Part shown: in pieces, positions 21,355-34,001 of the stretch
How the letters are laid out: each line of letters starts with the position of its first letter
Numbering within the stretch: position 1 is the stretch's first letter
NCBI GenBank assembly: GCA_958299035.1
Contig: CATQJL010000112.1
Location: forward strand, 55,533,140 to 55,597,139
Direction: 5' to 3'
Length of the DNA stretch: 64,000 nucleotides
From: Cylicocyclus nassatus
Taxonomy: Eukaryota > Nematoda > Chromadorea > Rhabditida > Strongylidae
The notes under the pieces: generated by a model
Seen by the model: the letters and a program-made list of their open reading frames with translations, nothing else
Databases searched by the model: none
Told to the model about the DNA's origin: nothing
Made by a program: the position numbers and the translations under genes

Positions 21355-23570
21355 GTAAAGTTCATACGTGAGTGCCTCCGTGCTGGCCAAGAAGTAGAGC
21401 AATAGAATTTTGAAAAGAAAGAAGTTCATAGTTAACTCTCGAATTTATAATATAAATGCACCTCTCTAAAAGGCTGTGTTAAGATACCAGAAAAGGAAAA
21501 GTCAACATTTCTGTTTTACCTATCACATGATACCTTTCCTCAGCATTGTATAAGCGGTTGCAAAATAGAGTTATGTTATGTTGACCGTAATTTCTGCTGA
21601 GGGCTTACCCACGTTGCCTTAATAAGAATATTTGTGGAATGCAAGCCCTACAACATGAGCGAGAAATCTAGGGTGTATGACCGACACGGACACAATTCCT
21701 TTTTCCCACTTATAAATATAGTCCTGTACCAGTCATACGTACTTCCTTTAGTCGCTTATTGTAAACAGCTTTGATGATTTAGATAAACAAAATCTCTTGA
21801 CAGTCACTGTAAGGAAATTCTTCTGTTAATCCTTGAACTAAGCCGGAACTCGTGACTAATGTTTAAAGAAAATTTCTTGACAGTCACTGTAAGGAAATTC
21901 TTCTGTTAATCCTTCAACTAAGCCCGGAGCTCGTGACTGTGTAAAAAAATCTCTTGACAGTTACTGTAAGGAAAATCTTGTGTTAATACTTGAACTAAAC
22001 CCGCAGCTCGTGACTAATGTGCAAAGAAAATCTCTTGACAGTTACTGTAATGAAAATCTTGTGTTACTTGAACTAAGCCCGCAGCTCGTGATTTAGGTTT
22101 GTCCGTTGCTTGTGACCAAGTGTGTCCAACAATTTTACGATGCTTTCGGAGCTTTCAGATGATTTTGCCAATCTATGAGAAGTCTTTATTTGATCATACA
22201 ACAATCGTTAACTTACCCCAGTCGCATTGCCGTTAATTGAATTTTGCAATGCTCGAAATCGAATGGTATTTTTTTTTTATGGAAATGGTGCTCAGGATTA
22301 TTCTTTTTACCCTAAACTTAGAGTCAATCGTGTTTTCCAGATTAAGTATCGCAAATGCAAATACTTACTTCGCTCAAGGCTTGATGAATGAATGCCCAAA
22401 ATTCATTCCCAGACTTTTTTGAGAGCATGAGTGTGAATTTATGTCTAAACATGTAATTACAAGCCCACGCTATAATTATTGTGCATGATGCTTGTTTTGA
22501 ACTCAAATCAGAGACGGTAGACAGTTTGGCTTTTTGCTCTACAAAAGCGAGTACTAACATCCTTCTGTAGTCACAGATCAGATCATCTGTTTCGTGTCAC
22601 TGAGAACCATTTGAAAAATAAATAAGTAATGGATATTCTTTACCGAAAAAAATGCGCGGTAAAAAAAATATTCTTGAACACCATTTTCGTAAAAATACCC
22701 TTCAATTTTGAGCATTGCAAAATTCAGTTAATGGCAATGCCATTTGGCAATCTAATGATTGGTTAAAAACAAAGGCTTATTCCACGTCGATTGGCAAAAT
22801 CATCTGAAAGCTCCATAAGCATCGTAAAATTGTTTGATTACTTGGTCACAAGCAACGGACAAACCTAATCACGAGTTCTGGGCTTAGTTCATAGACTAAC
22901 ACAATTTCCTTACAGTTACTGCTGAGAGATTTTCTTTACACATTAATCACGAGTTCCGTGCTTAGTTCATGGACTAACACAAGATTTTCCTTACAGTAAC
23001 TGTCAAGAGATTTTTTTACACAGTCACGAGCTCCGGGCTTAGTTGAAGGACTAACAGAAGAATTTCCTTACAGTGACTGTCAAGAGATTTTCTTTATCTA
23101 AATCTTCAAAGCTGTTTACAATAAGCGATTAAAAGAAGTACTCGCATATGACTGATACGGGACTATATTATGTACTCGCACATAACTGATACAGGACTAT
23201 ATTTATAAGTGGGAGAAAGGAATTGTGTCCGTGTCGGTCCTACGCCCTCAATTTTTCGCTCATGTTGTAGGGCTTGCATTCCACAAATTATTAAGGTCAC
23301 GTGGGTAAGCCCTCAGCAAACGCATTACAGTCAACATAACATAACCCTATTTTGCAACCGCTTATACAATGCTGAGGAAAGGTATTATGTGATAGGCAAA
23401 ACAGAAATGTTGACTTTTCCTCTTCTGGTATCTTAATACAACCTTTTAAAGAGGTGCATTTATATTATAAATTCGAGAGAGTTAACTGAACTTCTTTCTT
23501 TTCAAAATCCTATTGCTCTACTTCTTGGCCAGCACGGAGGCACTCACGTATGAACTTTACGGATACCTTT
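21355..23570. repeat. Large imperfect palindrome (arms about 0.95 kb, loop about 0.36 kb)
   Basis: The left arm (21355-22310) and right arm (22670-23570) are inverted copies. For example, GTGCCTCCGTGCTGGCCAAG pairs with CTTGGCCAGCACGGAGGCAC, and ATTTTGCAATGCTC near 22240 pairs with GAGCATTGCAAAAT near 22713. The loop carries a fragment of repeat family F (see 7.1 kb). Each arm contains a minisatellite. A third, single-arm copy follows at 24.6-25.37 kb. Confidence 0.85.
21788..22100. repeat. Minisatellite of about 80-bp units, four copies
   Basis: Each unit contains TCTTGACAGT(C/T)ACTGTAA and CTAAGCCCGnAGCTCGTGACT. ACAGTnACTGT is itself palindromic. The mirrored arm at about 22.86-23.10 kb has three units, and the third copy of the arm at about 25.06-25.12 kb has one. 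Unit number therefore varies between copies. Confidence 0.85.
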
Positions 23571-24170
23571 GGTCAAACCTTTACCACTGAATATGATCCA
23601 CACGTATAATATCTACGTCTGCCGTTTTTCAATTCACGAAAAAGACTTTGAGTTGCAGCGACATGCAGAGACCTTGAAGTGAGATGTACATGCCAGGCGT
23701 AGTATAGTATCCTAAAACGCTTCCGTAAGAGTATTAAGTTGGCCCAATCTATTAGCGCCATTTCCTTAAATTTATAACTTCTTATATTCCGAACACATTC
23801 ACTTTCCCCATAGTTTGAACCCGTCTGAAAAAGATGACCATGCGCTTCACGAAAGCATTTGAGGAACTTTCTAACTAGGTTCTTTTAAACAAGCAGTGAT
23901 AGAAGTTCACGAACAGAATCTGTAGCGTTGCCAAAAACGTGAACCAGGGTTCGGGCGAGAATGGCTAATAGTCATCTGTGAAGCGATTACGCCTTTGCCT
24001 CTTTGATTTCACTAAATGAAGCGCGTTCTTCTTGAGAGAAGTTATAAGTCGCTTTCATAATGACTCAAATGCCAGAGTTCTTGCATTACATACAAAACCT
24101 TTTATGCTCCAATCTGCAAGCTTTCAAAGTATGCACTTGGACTCTGCATGAAGCGAAGCTGCCTTGTTCA
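23571..24170 (+). repeat. Direct repeat D, copy 2
   Basis: Second copy of the block at 20.65 kb, same orientation, with small deletions. Example: the stretch after TTTGATTTCACTA is missing the ATTTTCCCCTGATCATCAAC present in copy 1. Confidence 0.85.
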
Positions 24171-24229
24171 TGCCTTGCCTTGTTTGACTATTGAAGTACA
24201 ATCAATCAATGTGTTTAAGCACACAATAT

Positions 24230-25375
24230 TTTGCCCTATACTGCAGAGAAGCAAAAATGACTAAGATGACGAAGCAAATTTTCAATGCAATCTATCAGCA
24301 ATCGCTAAGGAGCTCGCTGTAAATGGTTCTCAATGACACTAAACAGATGATCTGATAATTGACTTTGCATCACTGAAAAACATCACTTAGCTCTTTTGGA
24401 TAAAAGTATTGTGATCAAATCTACGATTTACTTGAGAAAATATTATAATCGGCTAAAGGTCTGGGTGAAAAAAGAAGAAACGTTTGCCATAACCGAATAT
24501 TATACTTAGATGAAGAAGAGCTGAATGGAGTTTTGAATCATGAAGCATACAGAAACGCATGATGCGATCTAATGGCCTCAAAGAAATGAAAACTATGAGT
24601 ACAAAAGAAAGCTAGCACTCGCTTTTGTAGAGCAAAAAGCCAAATTTTTCACCATCTTTGATGCGACAGGACAAGAATCATACACGATGATTATAGCGTG
24701 GGCTTGCATTTACATGTTTAGACATAATTTTGGGCGTTCATTCATCAGCCTTGAGCAGAGTAAGTATTTGCAGCGATACTTTATTTGAAAAATTTTTTTT
24801 GACAATTTTGACATTGACAATTTTTTGACATCCTTTTTGATAAAAAAGAATCTTGAGCACCATATTTACAAAAATTCCATTCGATTTTGAACATTGCAAA
24901 ATTTAATTGATGGCAATGCGACTAAGGTAATTTGATGATTGTTGTATGATTAAACAATGGCTTCCTCCACGTCGATTGGCGGAATCATCCAAAAGCTCCG
25001 AAAGCATCGTTAAACTGCTATTCGACACATTTGGTCACAAGCAACGGACACACTTAGTCACGAGTTGAGGGCTGGTTCAAGGACTAACAAAATTTTTTCT
25101 TACAATCTGTCAAGAGATTTTCTCTATCTAAATCTTCAAAGCTGATTACACACAAGCGATTAAAAGAAGTACTCGCATGTGACTAATACAGGGCTATATA
25201 AGTGTAAGAAAGGAAGTTGTGTCCGGTCGGTCACGCTCTTGAATTCTTGCTTAAAATGTTGTAGGGCTTGCCTTCCCAAATAATACAATCCTATTACTCT
25301 GCCCCTTGGCCAGCACTGAGGCACTCACGCTTAAGATACTGAGGCACTCACGCTTAAGATAGTATTACTTGAAGG
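24230..25375 (-). repeat. Repeat family F plus third copy of the palindrome arm
   Basis: 24.24-24.74 kb is the uninterrupted, reverse-complement counterpart of the family F pieces at 7.08-7.31 and 8.78-9.06 kb. 24.84-25.37 kb repeats the right arm of the 21.36-23.57 kb palindrome (CCACGTCGATTGGC, GGTCACAAGCAACGGAC, GTAGGGCTTGC). GCACTCACGCTTAAGATA is duplicated in tandem at about 25322-25358. Confidence 0.8.
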
Positions 25376-25399
25376 CCCTGTCAAACATAATGGGCAACA

Positions 25400-26270
25400 T
25401 ATCCATAATTAGCATGCTAAACAACTCCTGTAGACAAAGTGTGAGCGAATACTGAAGATTCAAGATACTAGGCTACCTAAGTGAAATGGTCAAATTCCAA
25501 CATGGTTAACTTTGTTTCAAAGGTGAATTAGCTATCCTTTTTTGCACTCAAGACAAAGCACTACTTCTTCTTTGTCCACCTCAGAAATTTCGCTTTGAAA
25601 GACCTCCAAACTGTGGAATTAGAAGCCAACCAAAATCTAATTTTTCCCATTTTTCGCTTTTAATGGCTGCGCTTTCACCAAATATCACTTTTAGCAAAGA
25701 AGACGGATCAGGCTCCAAACAGTCCTATGGAATCTACAAGGTTTAGCTATCGATTCATACAAATAAAGTTCGCTAAAAATGTTTTTTTTTGATATAGTTA
25801 ATGGGGTGCGGCACACCCCCTTAAAAGCTGCCGCTGCCGCAGCTTTTAAGGGGGGTGTGCCGCACCCCATTAACTATATCAAAAAAACATTTTTAGCGGA
25901 CAGTACTTATATGAATCGATAGCCTAAACCTTGTAGATTCCATAGGACTGTTTGGAGCCTGATTCGTCTTCTTAGCTCTGAGTAATATTTGGTGAAAGCA
26001 CAGCGATCAAAAGCGAAAAATGGGAAAAATGAGATTTTGGTTGGGTTCTAATTCCACAGTTTGGAGGTCTTTTGAAGCGGGATTTCTGAGGTGGACAAAG
26101 AAGGAGTAGTGCTTTGTCTTGAGTGCAAAAACGGATAGCTAATTCACCTTTGAAACAAAGTTAACCATGTTGGAATTTGACCATTTCACTTAGGTAGCCT
26201 ATTATCTTGAATCTTCAGAATTCGCTCACACTTTGTCTACAGGGGTTACTTGACATGCTAATTATGGATA
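25400..26270. repeat. 870-bp palindrome with about 430-bp arms and a 7-nt centre
   Basis: The ends ATATCCATAATTAGCATG and CATGCTAATTATGGATA mirror one another. The arms match almost throughout, down to the centre AAAAGCTGC CGCTGCC GCAGCTTTT near 25832. GGGGTGCGGCACACCCCC and its mirror flank the centre. Differences between arms are small substitutions and short indels. No open frame spans it. It may be a full-length foldback transposon; no target duplication was clear. Confidence 0.9.
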
Positions 26271-26389
26271 GGATTCGAATATCATGTTATCACTATTATC
26301 AGATTACTCAACTACGACCCCCTCCCCTTTTGACTCCTCAATACGACCCCTCTGGTATGGCGTGCCGCACCCCACGTTTGACCCTGGCT

Positions 26390-26525
26390 ATGGAAGTGAG
26401 TAGACAGAGTGAATAAAGATGAAGAATGGGCGATGAAGCTGTTTGAGCGAATCAGAAAAGATCCGTCAGTGCCAGCAAATTTCAAAATTTCTTCCGGGAT
26501 GAGTGTAATATACATTTTCTTGTGC
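26390..26525 (+). pseudogene. Remnant of an unknown coding exon, copy A
   Basis: ATGGAAGTGAGTAGACA opens a frame that stops after eight codons. The following bases code, in another phase, for DEEWAMKLFERIRKDPSVPA, the same peptide as in copy B. About 45 bases present in copy B are missing here. The conserved peptide between diverged copies indicates former coding sequence. I do not recognise the family. Confidence 0.45.
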
Positions 26526-27852
26526 TAAATAACGAATGCTCCTAAAATACTCGTTGCTAATAAGCGCAATCTTTAAGAAGAGAAAGCGTTTTCGCAATCG
26601 CGATTATGATTAGGGTAGCAGTTTGTCCGTAGCAATGACATCAGAAGCAATGGTCACCCTTCTTGGCTGATCTTAGATCTCCTCTGTCCTCTATGTTCTA
26701 TCGTTGTTCTTTCCTTCGTTACTCAACATTATGAGGCTGCAAAATCTGTATTTGCAAATCTAGTTTGCAACAATGAAATTTGGATGGAGACATTTTGTTA
26801 CAACTGAGCGAATCTCGAAACATGAATTTATCTCTGCTGTTTACATCAGAGCGATTGACGAGCGGTTGAATGCTTCGTTGTCCTGGAAACTTGCATCAAT
26901 CCTTTCTCATACTATAAACCCGAAACCGAAAAAATTTGGCGGCTAGATTGGTTCGCTTCCATGTGTGGCTATAACGTTATATCAAATAGATGCCAGTCGC
27001 GGAATTTCCCCAGAATTTTGTCATGATGACGACGACAGGGAGCAGATGCCGAGATCGGAGGTTGGCGGCAACGAGAGAATTGTAATTGCAGTGAGAAAGT
27101 ATGCAACCGCGGACCAAATGTATCAAAATATGGGGTGATCATGACAAAAGTATTTTTGAAGTGTTCTACGATGTTCACGTACGATAATAGCTCATCAAAC
27201 TTCTACTCTGGGAAACTGTTGCCAGAAATCTTGCTTATTTAACGGTATGGCTCTTCGATTTCACTTCACTACGTGATCGAAAGCGCATATATTCCAATCA
27301 CGCAAATTTCGAAAGAAAATAACAGTGCTAATTCCACTCAACACATTCTCTTACAATGCACGCTGTATAACATCTGTGGGCAAATGTCGACCTGGACATC
27401 ACACAAAACCGAACGGTATGAGTACATATGCGCAGTTTGAAAAAATCTCTTCAAGAAGTTGAGTGAGCACGTTGATAAGTATTATCCGTTTTTTGGTCGG
27501 ACAAATTCTGAGAAAATTGATGAAATTAAACTTATTTAGAGCGCGATCGCTCTGCAGAAATCTTTTTTTTTTCGAAAAGGTAAGCGTGTAGGCAGACATA
27601 TCTTGTGAGGGGGAACTGTACAGCGTCACGCAGAACTAAACGCTTTTTATTATAGTGTTATCCGTTTTCGAGCAAATTTTGAGAAAAAGCCGAAATCGCT
27701 TTTGAAAGCAGGTGCTAGTCATACATAAGCTAATGAAGTGGAAACTCAATTTGAAAATTGTATGGGTTTGAACAGCATTTATCTAATAACTTGCTCCCAC
27801 TCGCTTGCTAGCGGCTCGTAGGGTCGCTGCTCTTATACAAAGTGCGATTATA

Positions 27853-28531
27853 CAGAGTGTCCCAAAAAAATGTGCGCACTGTTTGATCGTTAATAACTCT
27901 CTTGCTTTCATGTCTTTTGCCGAGCTTGAGGTACCATTCTGTAGAGCGAGGTTCAACTTAGATTTCTAGTATAGAGCGAATTACCAACCACTCTTCGTTA
28001 CTGTAGGATCACGGTAGGGACTTTCAGCATACATCATCAATGTGGAATAAGCCTTTTGATGAAATAATTTCAAAAAAAAATCTAAAAATTTGTGCAGCAA
28101 GGTTTTCAAGCGTGCTGATTTCACTACATGGCTTTCCACCAGTTTTTCGAGCTTTCTTGATGGCGTATTCACATTTCTGACGAACACTGGAAAATCAGTT
28201 GTTACCTTAAACCTGAAATAACTCATGAAGAAACAGTGTACTGACGTGCAATTTTCATATTCGGAATTAGCAACTTCGATTAACCCACTTCAAGAGTTTC
28301 TGGCTTGTTTGGCTTTTTTTCTAAGGCAAAATACCGCTTTCAAAGGCTTAAAATCCTCCTCGAAATTCCTACCGTAATCCTACAGTAATGAAGAGCTGTT
28401 TAAATCGCTCCATACCGTAAATTCAAGTTGAATCTTGCTCCAAAGAATGGTACCTCAAGCCTGGCAAAAGACATGAAAGCAAGAGAGTTATCAATAAACA
28501 AACAGTGTGCACATTTTTTTGGGACACCCTG
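27853..28531. mobile_element. Palindromic MITE, CAGGGTGTCCC family, copy 1
   Basis: The termini are CAGAGTGTCCCAAAAAAATG and its mirror CATTTTTTTGGGACACCCTG, flanked by TA on both sides. The arms stay complementary inward (GTTTGATCGTTAATAACTCT with AGAGTTATCAATAAACAAAC; ACTGTAGGAT with ATCCTACAGT). No transposase. The homologous site in copy B of the segmental duplication (about 39119-39122) is empty. The same family begins at 63433. Confidence 0.85.
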
Positions 28532-29214
28532 TATGTCATACGAACACCCTTTATCTTGAAATTCCGGGACTTTCAAAAAGAATCGCAAGTACTATATGAA
28601 TAGCATAGTCAAGGTCTAGCAACACAAAACGAAAATCGATCTGAAACCTAAGAATAGATTTTGCTCCAAATACAAATTTTGAAGATTTTAATCCTTAATC
28701 AAAGCTGCAATCTTTCGCATCCGCAATTTTTTGTGAAGCTACAGTCATGAAGTTTGAAATGTCTCCTGCAAGCTACATCCAGTGCGGTTTAAAAAGGAAA
28801 GCACTAATCTTCTCAGATAGCTCGAAATGATTTTGAAATCAGTACTTTCCAAACGTTGTGTTTTTCTGTGAGTCACACTCTGATCAGCTCGTACCAAAGC
28901 ATTGAGATTAAGTTTTCTAGATAGAAGCGTGTTTGATGCTCGAAAAAAATTTGCGTATTCGTTAAGTTTTCGTTCAATTGAACCTGCTTTAGAGTCAGCA
29001 CTATTTACCTTAAAACTCGGCTTCTGTTGAATATAGCGCAAAACGCCGGCATCTTAGCGTAGCCATTTGTACACGCGCAGATTTTACCGCACAATCTCGA
29101 ACAGGAAGACACTGTTTTTAGCGGAAATCTACGCGACTGTCTATGAGCATTTTTTCATGCCTCACAGAGGGCCTGTATGTACCTTTGCATGAAAACGGTA
29201 TGAAAATTCATTTC

Positions 29215-29760
29215 TGAACCGGTCGGGCCAAACTTTGCAGGCAGACACCTTCAGGCCGGCGGGTGTTGTAGAACTTTTTGTTGTAGATCTGTATATTTTT
29301 GAAAACCTTGTGCTGGAATGTTGAAACTTGATAGGGAGGTGGGATTATTGAGTATTATGATTACAAATAATATATTTGCTGTCAAAATTACCGAAAACCA
29401 AATTACCAAATACTTGCAACTGTGCTGAGGCACTGAGAGCTGGTACGAAATATGGCCGGTGCAGGCGGGATGGGAGATGCGCATGCTGATTACGATTTTT
29501 ATTTCTAAAATTGTCGATCGCCCCTATTAATTTCTGCAAGCTTTAGGCGGTTGGTATAAAGGTTAATTGAGCACACCTGAAAGCAGCATTGATGAATAAA
29601 ATTACCTATTCGGTTATTGAATCACCTATTTTTCGTAAATGTAAGAATTGATCGAAGGGAGGGGTGAGCTTGCTGATTTTAAATACAGTTAGGGGCAGAA
29701 CGAAATTTGAAAATGGAGAGCGACAAGGGAAACCAAGCGATGCCAGGTATGTTAGCTAGT
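29215..29760. repeat. Diverged SINE-like S-type sequence in copy A
   Basis: Contains GGTCGGGCCAAACTTTGCAGG, GGCCGGCGGGTGTTGTAG and GCATGCTGATTACG, recalling the tail and satellite of the elements at 8.3 and 12-13.5 kb. In copy B the corresponding stretch (about 39610-39690) keeps only GGCCAGGCGGGTGTTGTAGG and lacks about 400 bases. Confidence 0.5.
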
Positions 29761-29824
29761 GGGTGCAATTTTTTGGATACGAAGTCGTTAATTCAAAAAC
29801 AAAGATACGACACCTACAACATTT

Positions 29825-30075
29825 CACGAATGAATGTAAACAACAAGGAGGACTAGAACAAAATACAAAAGAGCAATCAAACAGACGATGAAGAAGCCAT
29901 TGTTGGTCGTGTTTCCCGAATTGGCGGCATATTCTGAATAACGACGGTAATCCTGTTGGCGCCCAGCATCGCGCACTTGGAGCGGTTGCCGTCGCTTTCC
30001 AAAATATAATAACTGGAGGACTGAAACTAGGCGGAGAGTGGGAGTTTAGCGAGGTTCAAGAATTAGAGCCTCTTC
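29825..30075 (-). pseudogene. Small membrane peptide frame, copy A (frameshifted)
   Basis: Counterpart of the frame at 39785-40015. The C-terminal part is open and ends in a hydrophobic segment (FFIVCLIALLYFVLVLLVV) before the stop. The upstream part has a stop after LILEPR and a one-base insertion relative to copy B. Retention of a membrane-spanning segment in both copies despite divergence suggests past coding function. Confidence 0.35.
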
Positions 30076-31936
30076 AGTGACTTTTCAGTTGGCTCAGAAG
30101 CCACCTAAGGAAAACAGTTCGCCCCTCCATTTCACATGACTTTTTCGTCATTTTCATTACATCGTTCCAACTCCCCTTTATGCATCTACACGTCAAAATT
30201 GGGGTCATGTCACCTTTCCTTCGCTATAAACGAGCCTTTTGTTCATTTCGAAGCACACTTTCGAATTCTTGCGCCTGCATGGAAAGCATATTGGAACGGA
30301 AGTTCGAGGTTTTTGCAGAGATGGGATTGAGAGGACAATGACGACATCGCGATGTCTTCAGAAGGCAGAATTAGGGCTCTGTGGGTGGGTGATTGGGGGG
30401 GGGGGTGAAATTTGAGATATGGATGTGTATAACTTATGTGACAGTAGCGATGGGATAAGTTTTGCTCTAAACTGGAGGGCGGCAGAAATTTGTTGAGTCG
30501 ATGGGCATGCAGTTGGCCTTTTCGAATTTACTTGCTTGATTTTGAGCAAAAATCCAGTTTCGGATTGTCCAGCTTAAACAGATTTTTTCCGTTTCTCAAA
30601 ATCATTGGCCGAGATCTGGAGCGAAAGGTACATGATTTCGGGATACTGCTCAGGATTCAGCAAAACGAGATCCCTTTGCTTTTAACCCAGAACGATATCC
30701 ACCCTGCCCGGTGAGCCACCGCCAAGCCCTGCATTCAGTCTCTAGAATGGTACTTTTATTATGTTCTTGAACGGTATAGACGAAACATTTGAGTATACCC
30801 AGTCCTTCGACTTACAGAACCATGCACTGGCATATATACGCCAGTGAAAATTTGAATTTTGCAGTCAATCAACAAAAATGATTGTCCGATTTGTATTTAA
30901 GGCGTATAAGCTGTGATTAGTAAAATCTGCATTTAGCAACGTCACATGGTGACAATTATAAGAATTATAAGATGGTATTAACATATCAGTCACGCCATGC
31001 AAAATACGCAATCTCAACTGATTTCAGGGTCAGAAATAAAAGCAACTTTTTTAAGGTGGTGAAAAGAGGAACAAAATAATGAGAACTTTACATGCTTTAT
31101 GTCAACTAATCGTCCAGCAAAGCATATAGTAATAATAAAGTACTCTGAAAAGTATTTGGCGTAGCTTTCTTCATTCTTTCCACCAAATATATTATCGAGC
31201 TGAACATTATTTTTCGTAACTGCTGCAAATGCCCCCAAAATTTCGTACACACATTCTTGTCCGTAGCTTTGAGTAATCGTCACAATTTCTGTTTCATAGC
31301 TGGACTCGATAACATGTTGATAAACAAGCTATTTCGGTGCAAATGTAATTTGGTTTTTTTTTTCAACTAATTAGAGGTCAAGACAATTCGGAAGCCTTCG
31401 ATCAAAGATTTGCATGAAATAAAGATGCATCAAACCCTGTAAATACCTCAAGACTCAAAATTCGAAACTCGATTATCATTGTAGTTTGATTTTGCGCTTT
31501 TTTCAGGCACTGTTGAATTTGAAGGTGAAAAGATTTGTGTGCAAGCGTCTGCTGTTATTCTAGCAATTTTTGCAAAAGTTCAGGCATTACAGTAATGGAA
31601 AGAGAAAAACAGGTGCACTGCTTAAGACACGTTAATCAGTATTATATCTGACCTAAGGATATTCCAACAAGAGAACTAAAGTTCTCAATTTTTTCAATAT
31701 TACCTTGGCATATGCTTAAGCTAAAGAGAGGAACCAAATCCGTTTAACTATCACACATCACGGCGCGTTTATCTTTCGCGTTTAAAGCTCAAACGCACAA
31801 TGACGCAGAACCTTTTCGGCGATTAGCTTCGACAAACTGAGAATATAAGCAAACGTTCGAGTGCAACTATCCTAATTAGCTGTCTTATTAAACGTGCGAC
31901 GAAAAGAAGGGTGTGTTCGTTGAACCTGAACAATAG

Positions 31937-31943
31937 TATAAAG
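31937..31943 (+). promoter_or_regulatory. TATA box of cathepsin-like copy A
   Basis: TATAAAG lies about 50 bases upstream of an ATG at 31986 that abuts a GTAAGT donor. The aligned site in copy B (42733-42739) reads CATAAAG. Confidence 0.6.
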
Positions 31944-32037
31944 GACACCTCTGATGCATTAACTCCCGCACATCAGCACCAAGTAATGGTAAGTGTTTTC
32001 TTGATTCTACATCTTTGCAAGAAGACTCCTTTTGAAG

Positions 32038-34001
32038 ATGATCGTATCCTGCATCGTACTGGCAGCTGTGGGTGCCATGGCTGTCGAGCCCAGCTCGTTT
32101 GGTAAGTTCTACAAGTGTGGTAAAGTTGTCATACATGTAATCACTACCAATAAGCTTCACATTGTAGTACAGTGAATTTCGTGTTCAAAAAGCTATTGAA
32201 AAGACCACTTATTCAAGTTTCGCTAGCTATTTTCTGGCCGTATTTACCATCACAACTTTGCAGATCAACAGAGCATGCAAGAATTTGTTGATTATATCAA
32301 CAGCGCTCAATCCTTGTTTAAGGTGAATTGTTATAGAGCAATGTTTATTGCGAGTGATCACTCCTTCGCTTCTTTAAAGCACGTTTGTTTAAAGATGGCG
32401 TCCCTACAAAGGGATTCAACCACGGTTTATGGATCCGAAATACTTGGAACTGAATAAAAAAACACTTTTGAGGAAGGCTCCGGTTGTGCTTGCGGCAGGG
32501 CAAAATATAACTATCCCACCCAGGTGACTTTACAATAGGCTTGATGGCTGTTTTTATCAAGAATAAATGGACCGATTCAGGTTTGATGCGCGTGAGAGGT
32601 GGCCTAATTGTGAGTCCATAAGGCTTGTTCGCGATCAGGGCAATTGCGGTGAGATGCTCCAGAAAGCAGATACTTTATGCCATAGAGCAACATTCACACT
32701 TTAATATCATACTGGGCAGTCGCAGCAACCTCGGTCATGTCAGATAGATTGTGCATCGCTTCCGGACACAGAATTCAGGTTCAAAATATGGCGATAGATA
32801 TCTTGCATATACTATTGTTATAGACGCTATTGTCCGCTACAGATCTCCTGTCTTGTTGCAAGGAGTGCAGAAAGAACGGCGGCGATCCGTAAGATTTCTA
32901 TAATTGATTATTTACAAAAAATGTTCAGAGTGAATATTTCATACCAACTTCGTCGTATATCGTTAAATGCCTCTATTGCACTCAGAATAGGCGTCATCTC
33001 CATGTTTTAGCTGTGAAGGAGGAGAGAGAGAAGAAGCCTGGATTTATTTGAATACACATGAAATTGTTCTGGAGGGACATACAATCGAAAGGTAACAGTG
33101 TGAGTGCTATCACTATGAGACTCTCCAACTTACTGGTTATAGAATGTGTGCAAACCGTATATGTTTCCTCCATGTGATCACATCTCTACAGATACGGATG
33201 TGGGACATAATTTTTGTAAAAATAAAGAAACGTTGCCGGTACCAGAATGCGCGAAAGAGTGCTTGAAAGGTTACGGGAAGACTTACGATGAAGATAGGGT
33301 ACATGGTAACTATATAAAATTTATGAATCTTAATATATTGATTGTGGTGAAATCTCTAAGTACCATCTTCTCATTTCTAAATTTGATATTACTTGTTATA
33401 TTTTTTCAAACACTTTCAAACCTAGGATTCGGTTATGAAGTTGATACGGATGAAAAAGAGATCCAGAAGGAGATAATGACTGGGGGACCTGTTCAAGCTT
33501 TCTTCAGTGTATGCAGATTTCGCTATCTACAAAAGCGGAATATACGAAGTACGTTCTCCATTTCAATGTATTCCTGCAACTAAATTTCGAAGTCGAAAAT
33601 GACATGTTAGAATGTATAAAACACTATTTCACTAATCCCATTATAAACTAGCTGGGCGCGTTTTTCTGCATGCGAGCTTGAATTTTTGTCTTTGCGACAA
33701 CGCTTTATTTCGTTTCAGAGAGTCCTGGATCGCAAAAACAAAAGGCTGGCCCCACATACTGTCAAAATCATTGGTTGGGGTGTAGAAAATATGAATGGTA
33801 GAGATGTGAAGTATTGGCTGATTTCCAATTCATGGGGCCCTAGATGGGGAGAAAATGGTACGTTTGGCCTGTATGATTACATGTGTACTGATTTCTTACT
33901 AATCAAACTTAATTTGTTTTTTAGGATTCTTCCGCATGATCCGTGGAGAAAACCATTGTCTAATTGAATCCGAAGTCGTTGCAGGCCAAATGACTCCGTA
34001 A
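32038..34001 (+). pseudogene. Cathepsin B-like cysteine protease, copy A (inactive)
   Basis: Papain-family (C1) cathepsin B organisation over about eight exons. The signal peptide MIVSCIVLAAVGAMA starts at 32038. A propeptide with FVDYINSAQSLFK follows, then mature FDARERWPNC...VRDQGNCG and the active-site exon. CCKECRKNGGDP, CEGGEREEAW and CKPYMFPPCDHI..CAKECLKGYGKTYDEDR come next. The histidine exon ([28 protein letters not shown]) precedes the last exon, [27 protein letters not shown] is at 34041-34046. Damage: the propeptide is frameshifted to a stop at 32455; the acceptor before the active-site exon reads TTTAAT instead of TTCAG; the active-site codon is TAC (Tyr, 32710-32712) where Cys is expected; two bases are missing near 33508. 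The active-site His (33755-33757) and Asn (33827-33829) remain. A short 5' intron (31989-32037) is possible. Confidence 0.85.
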
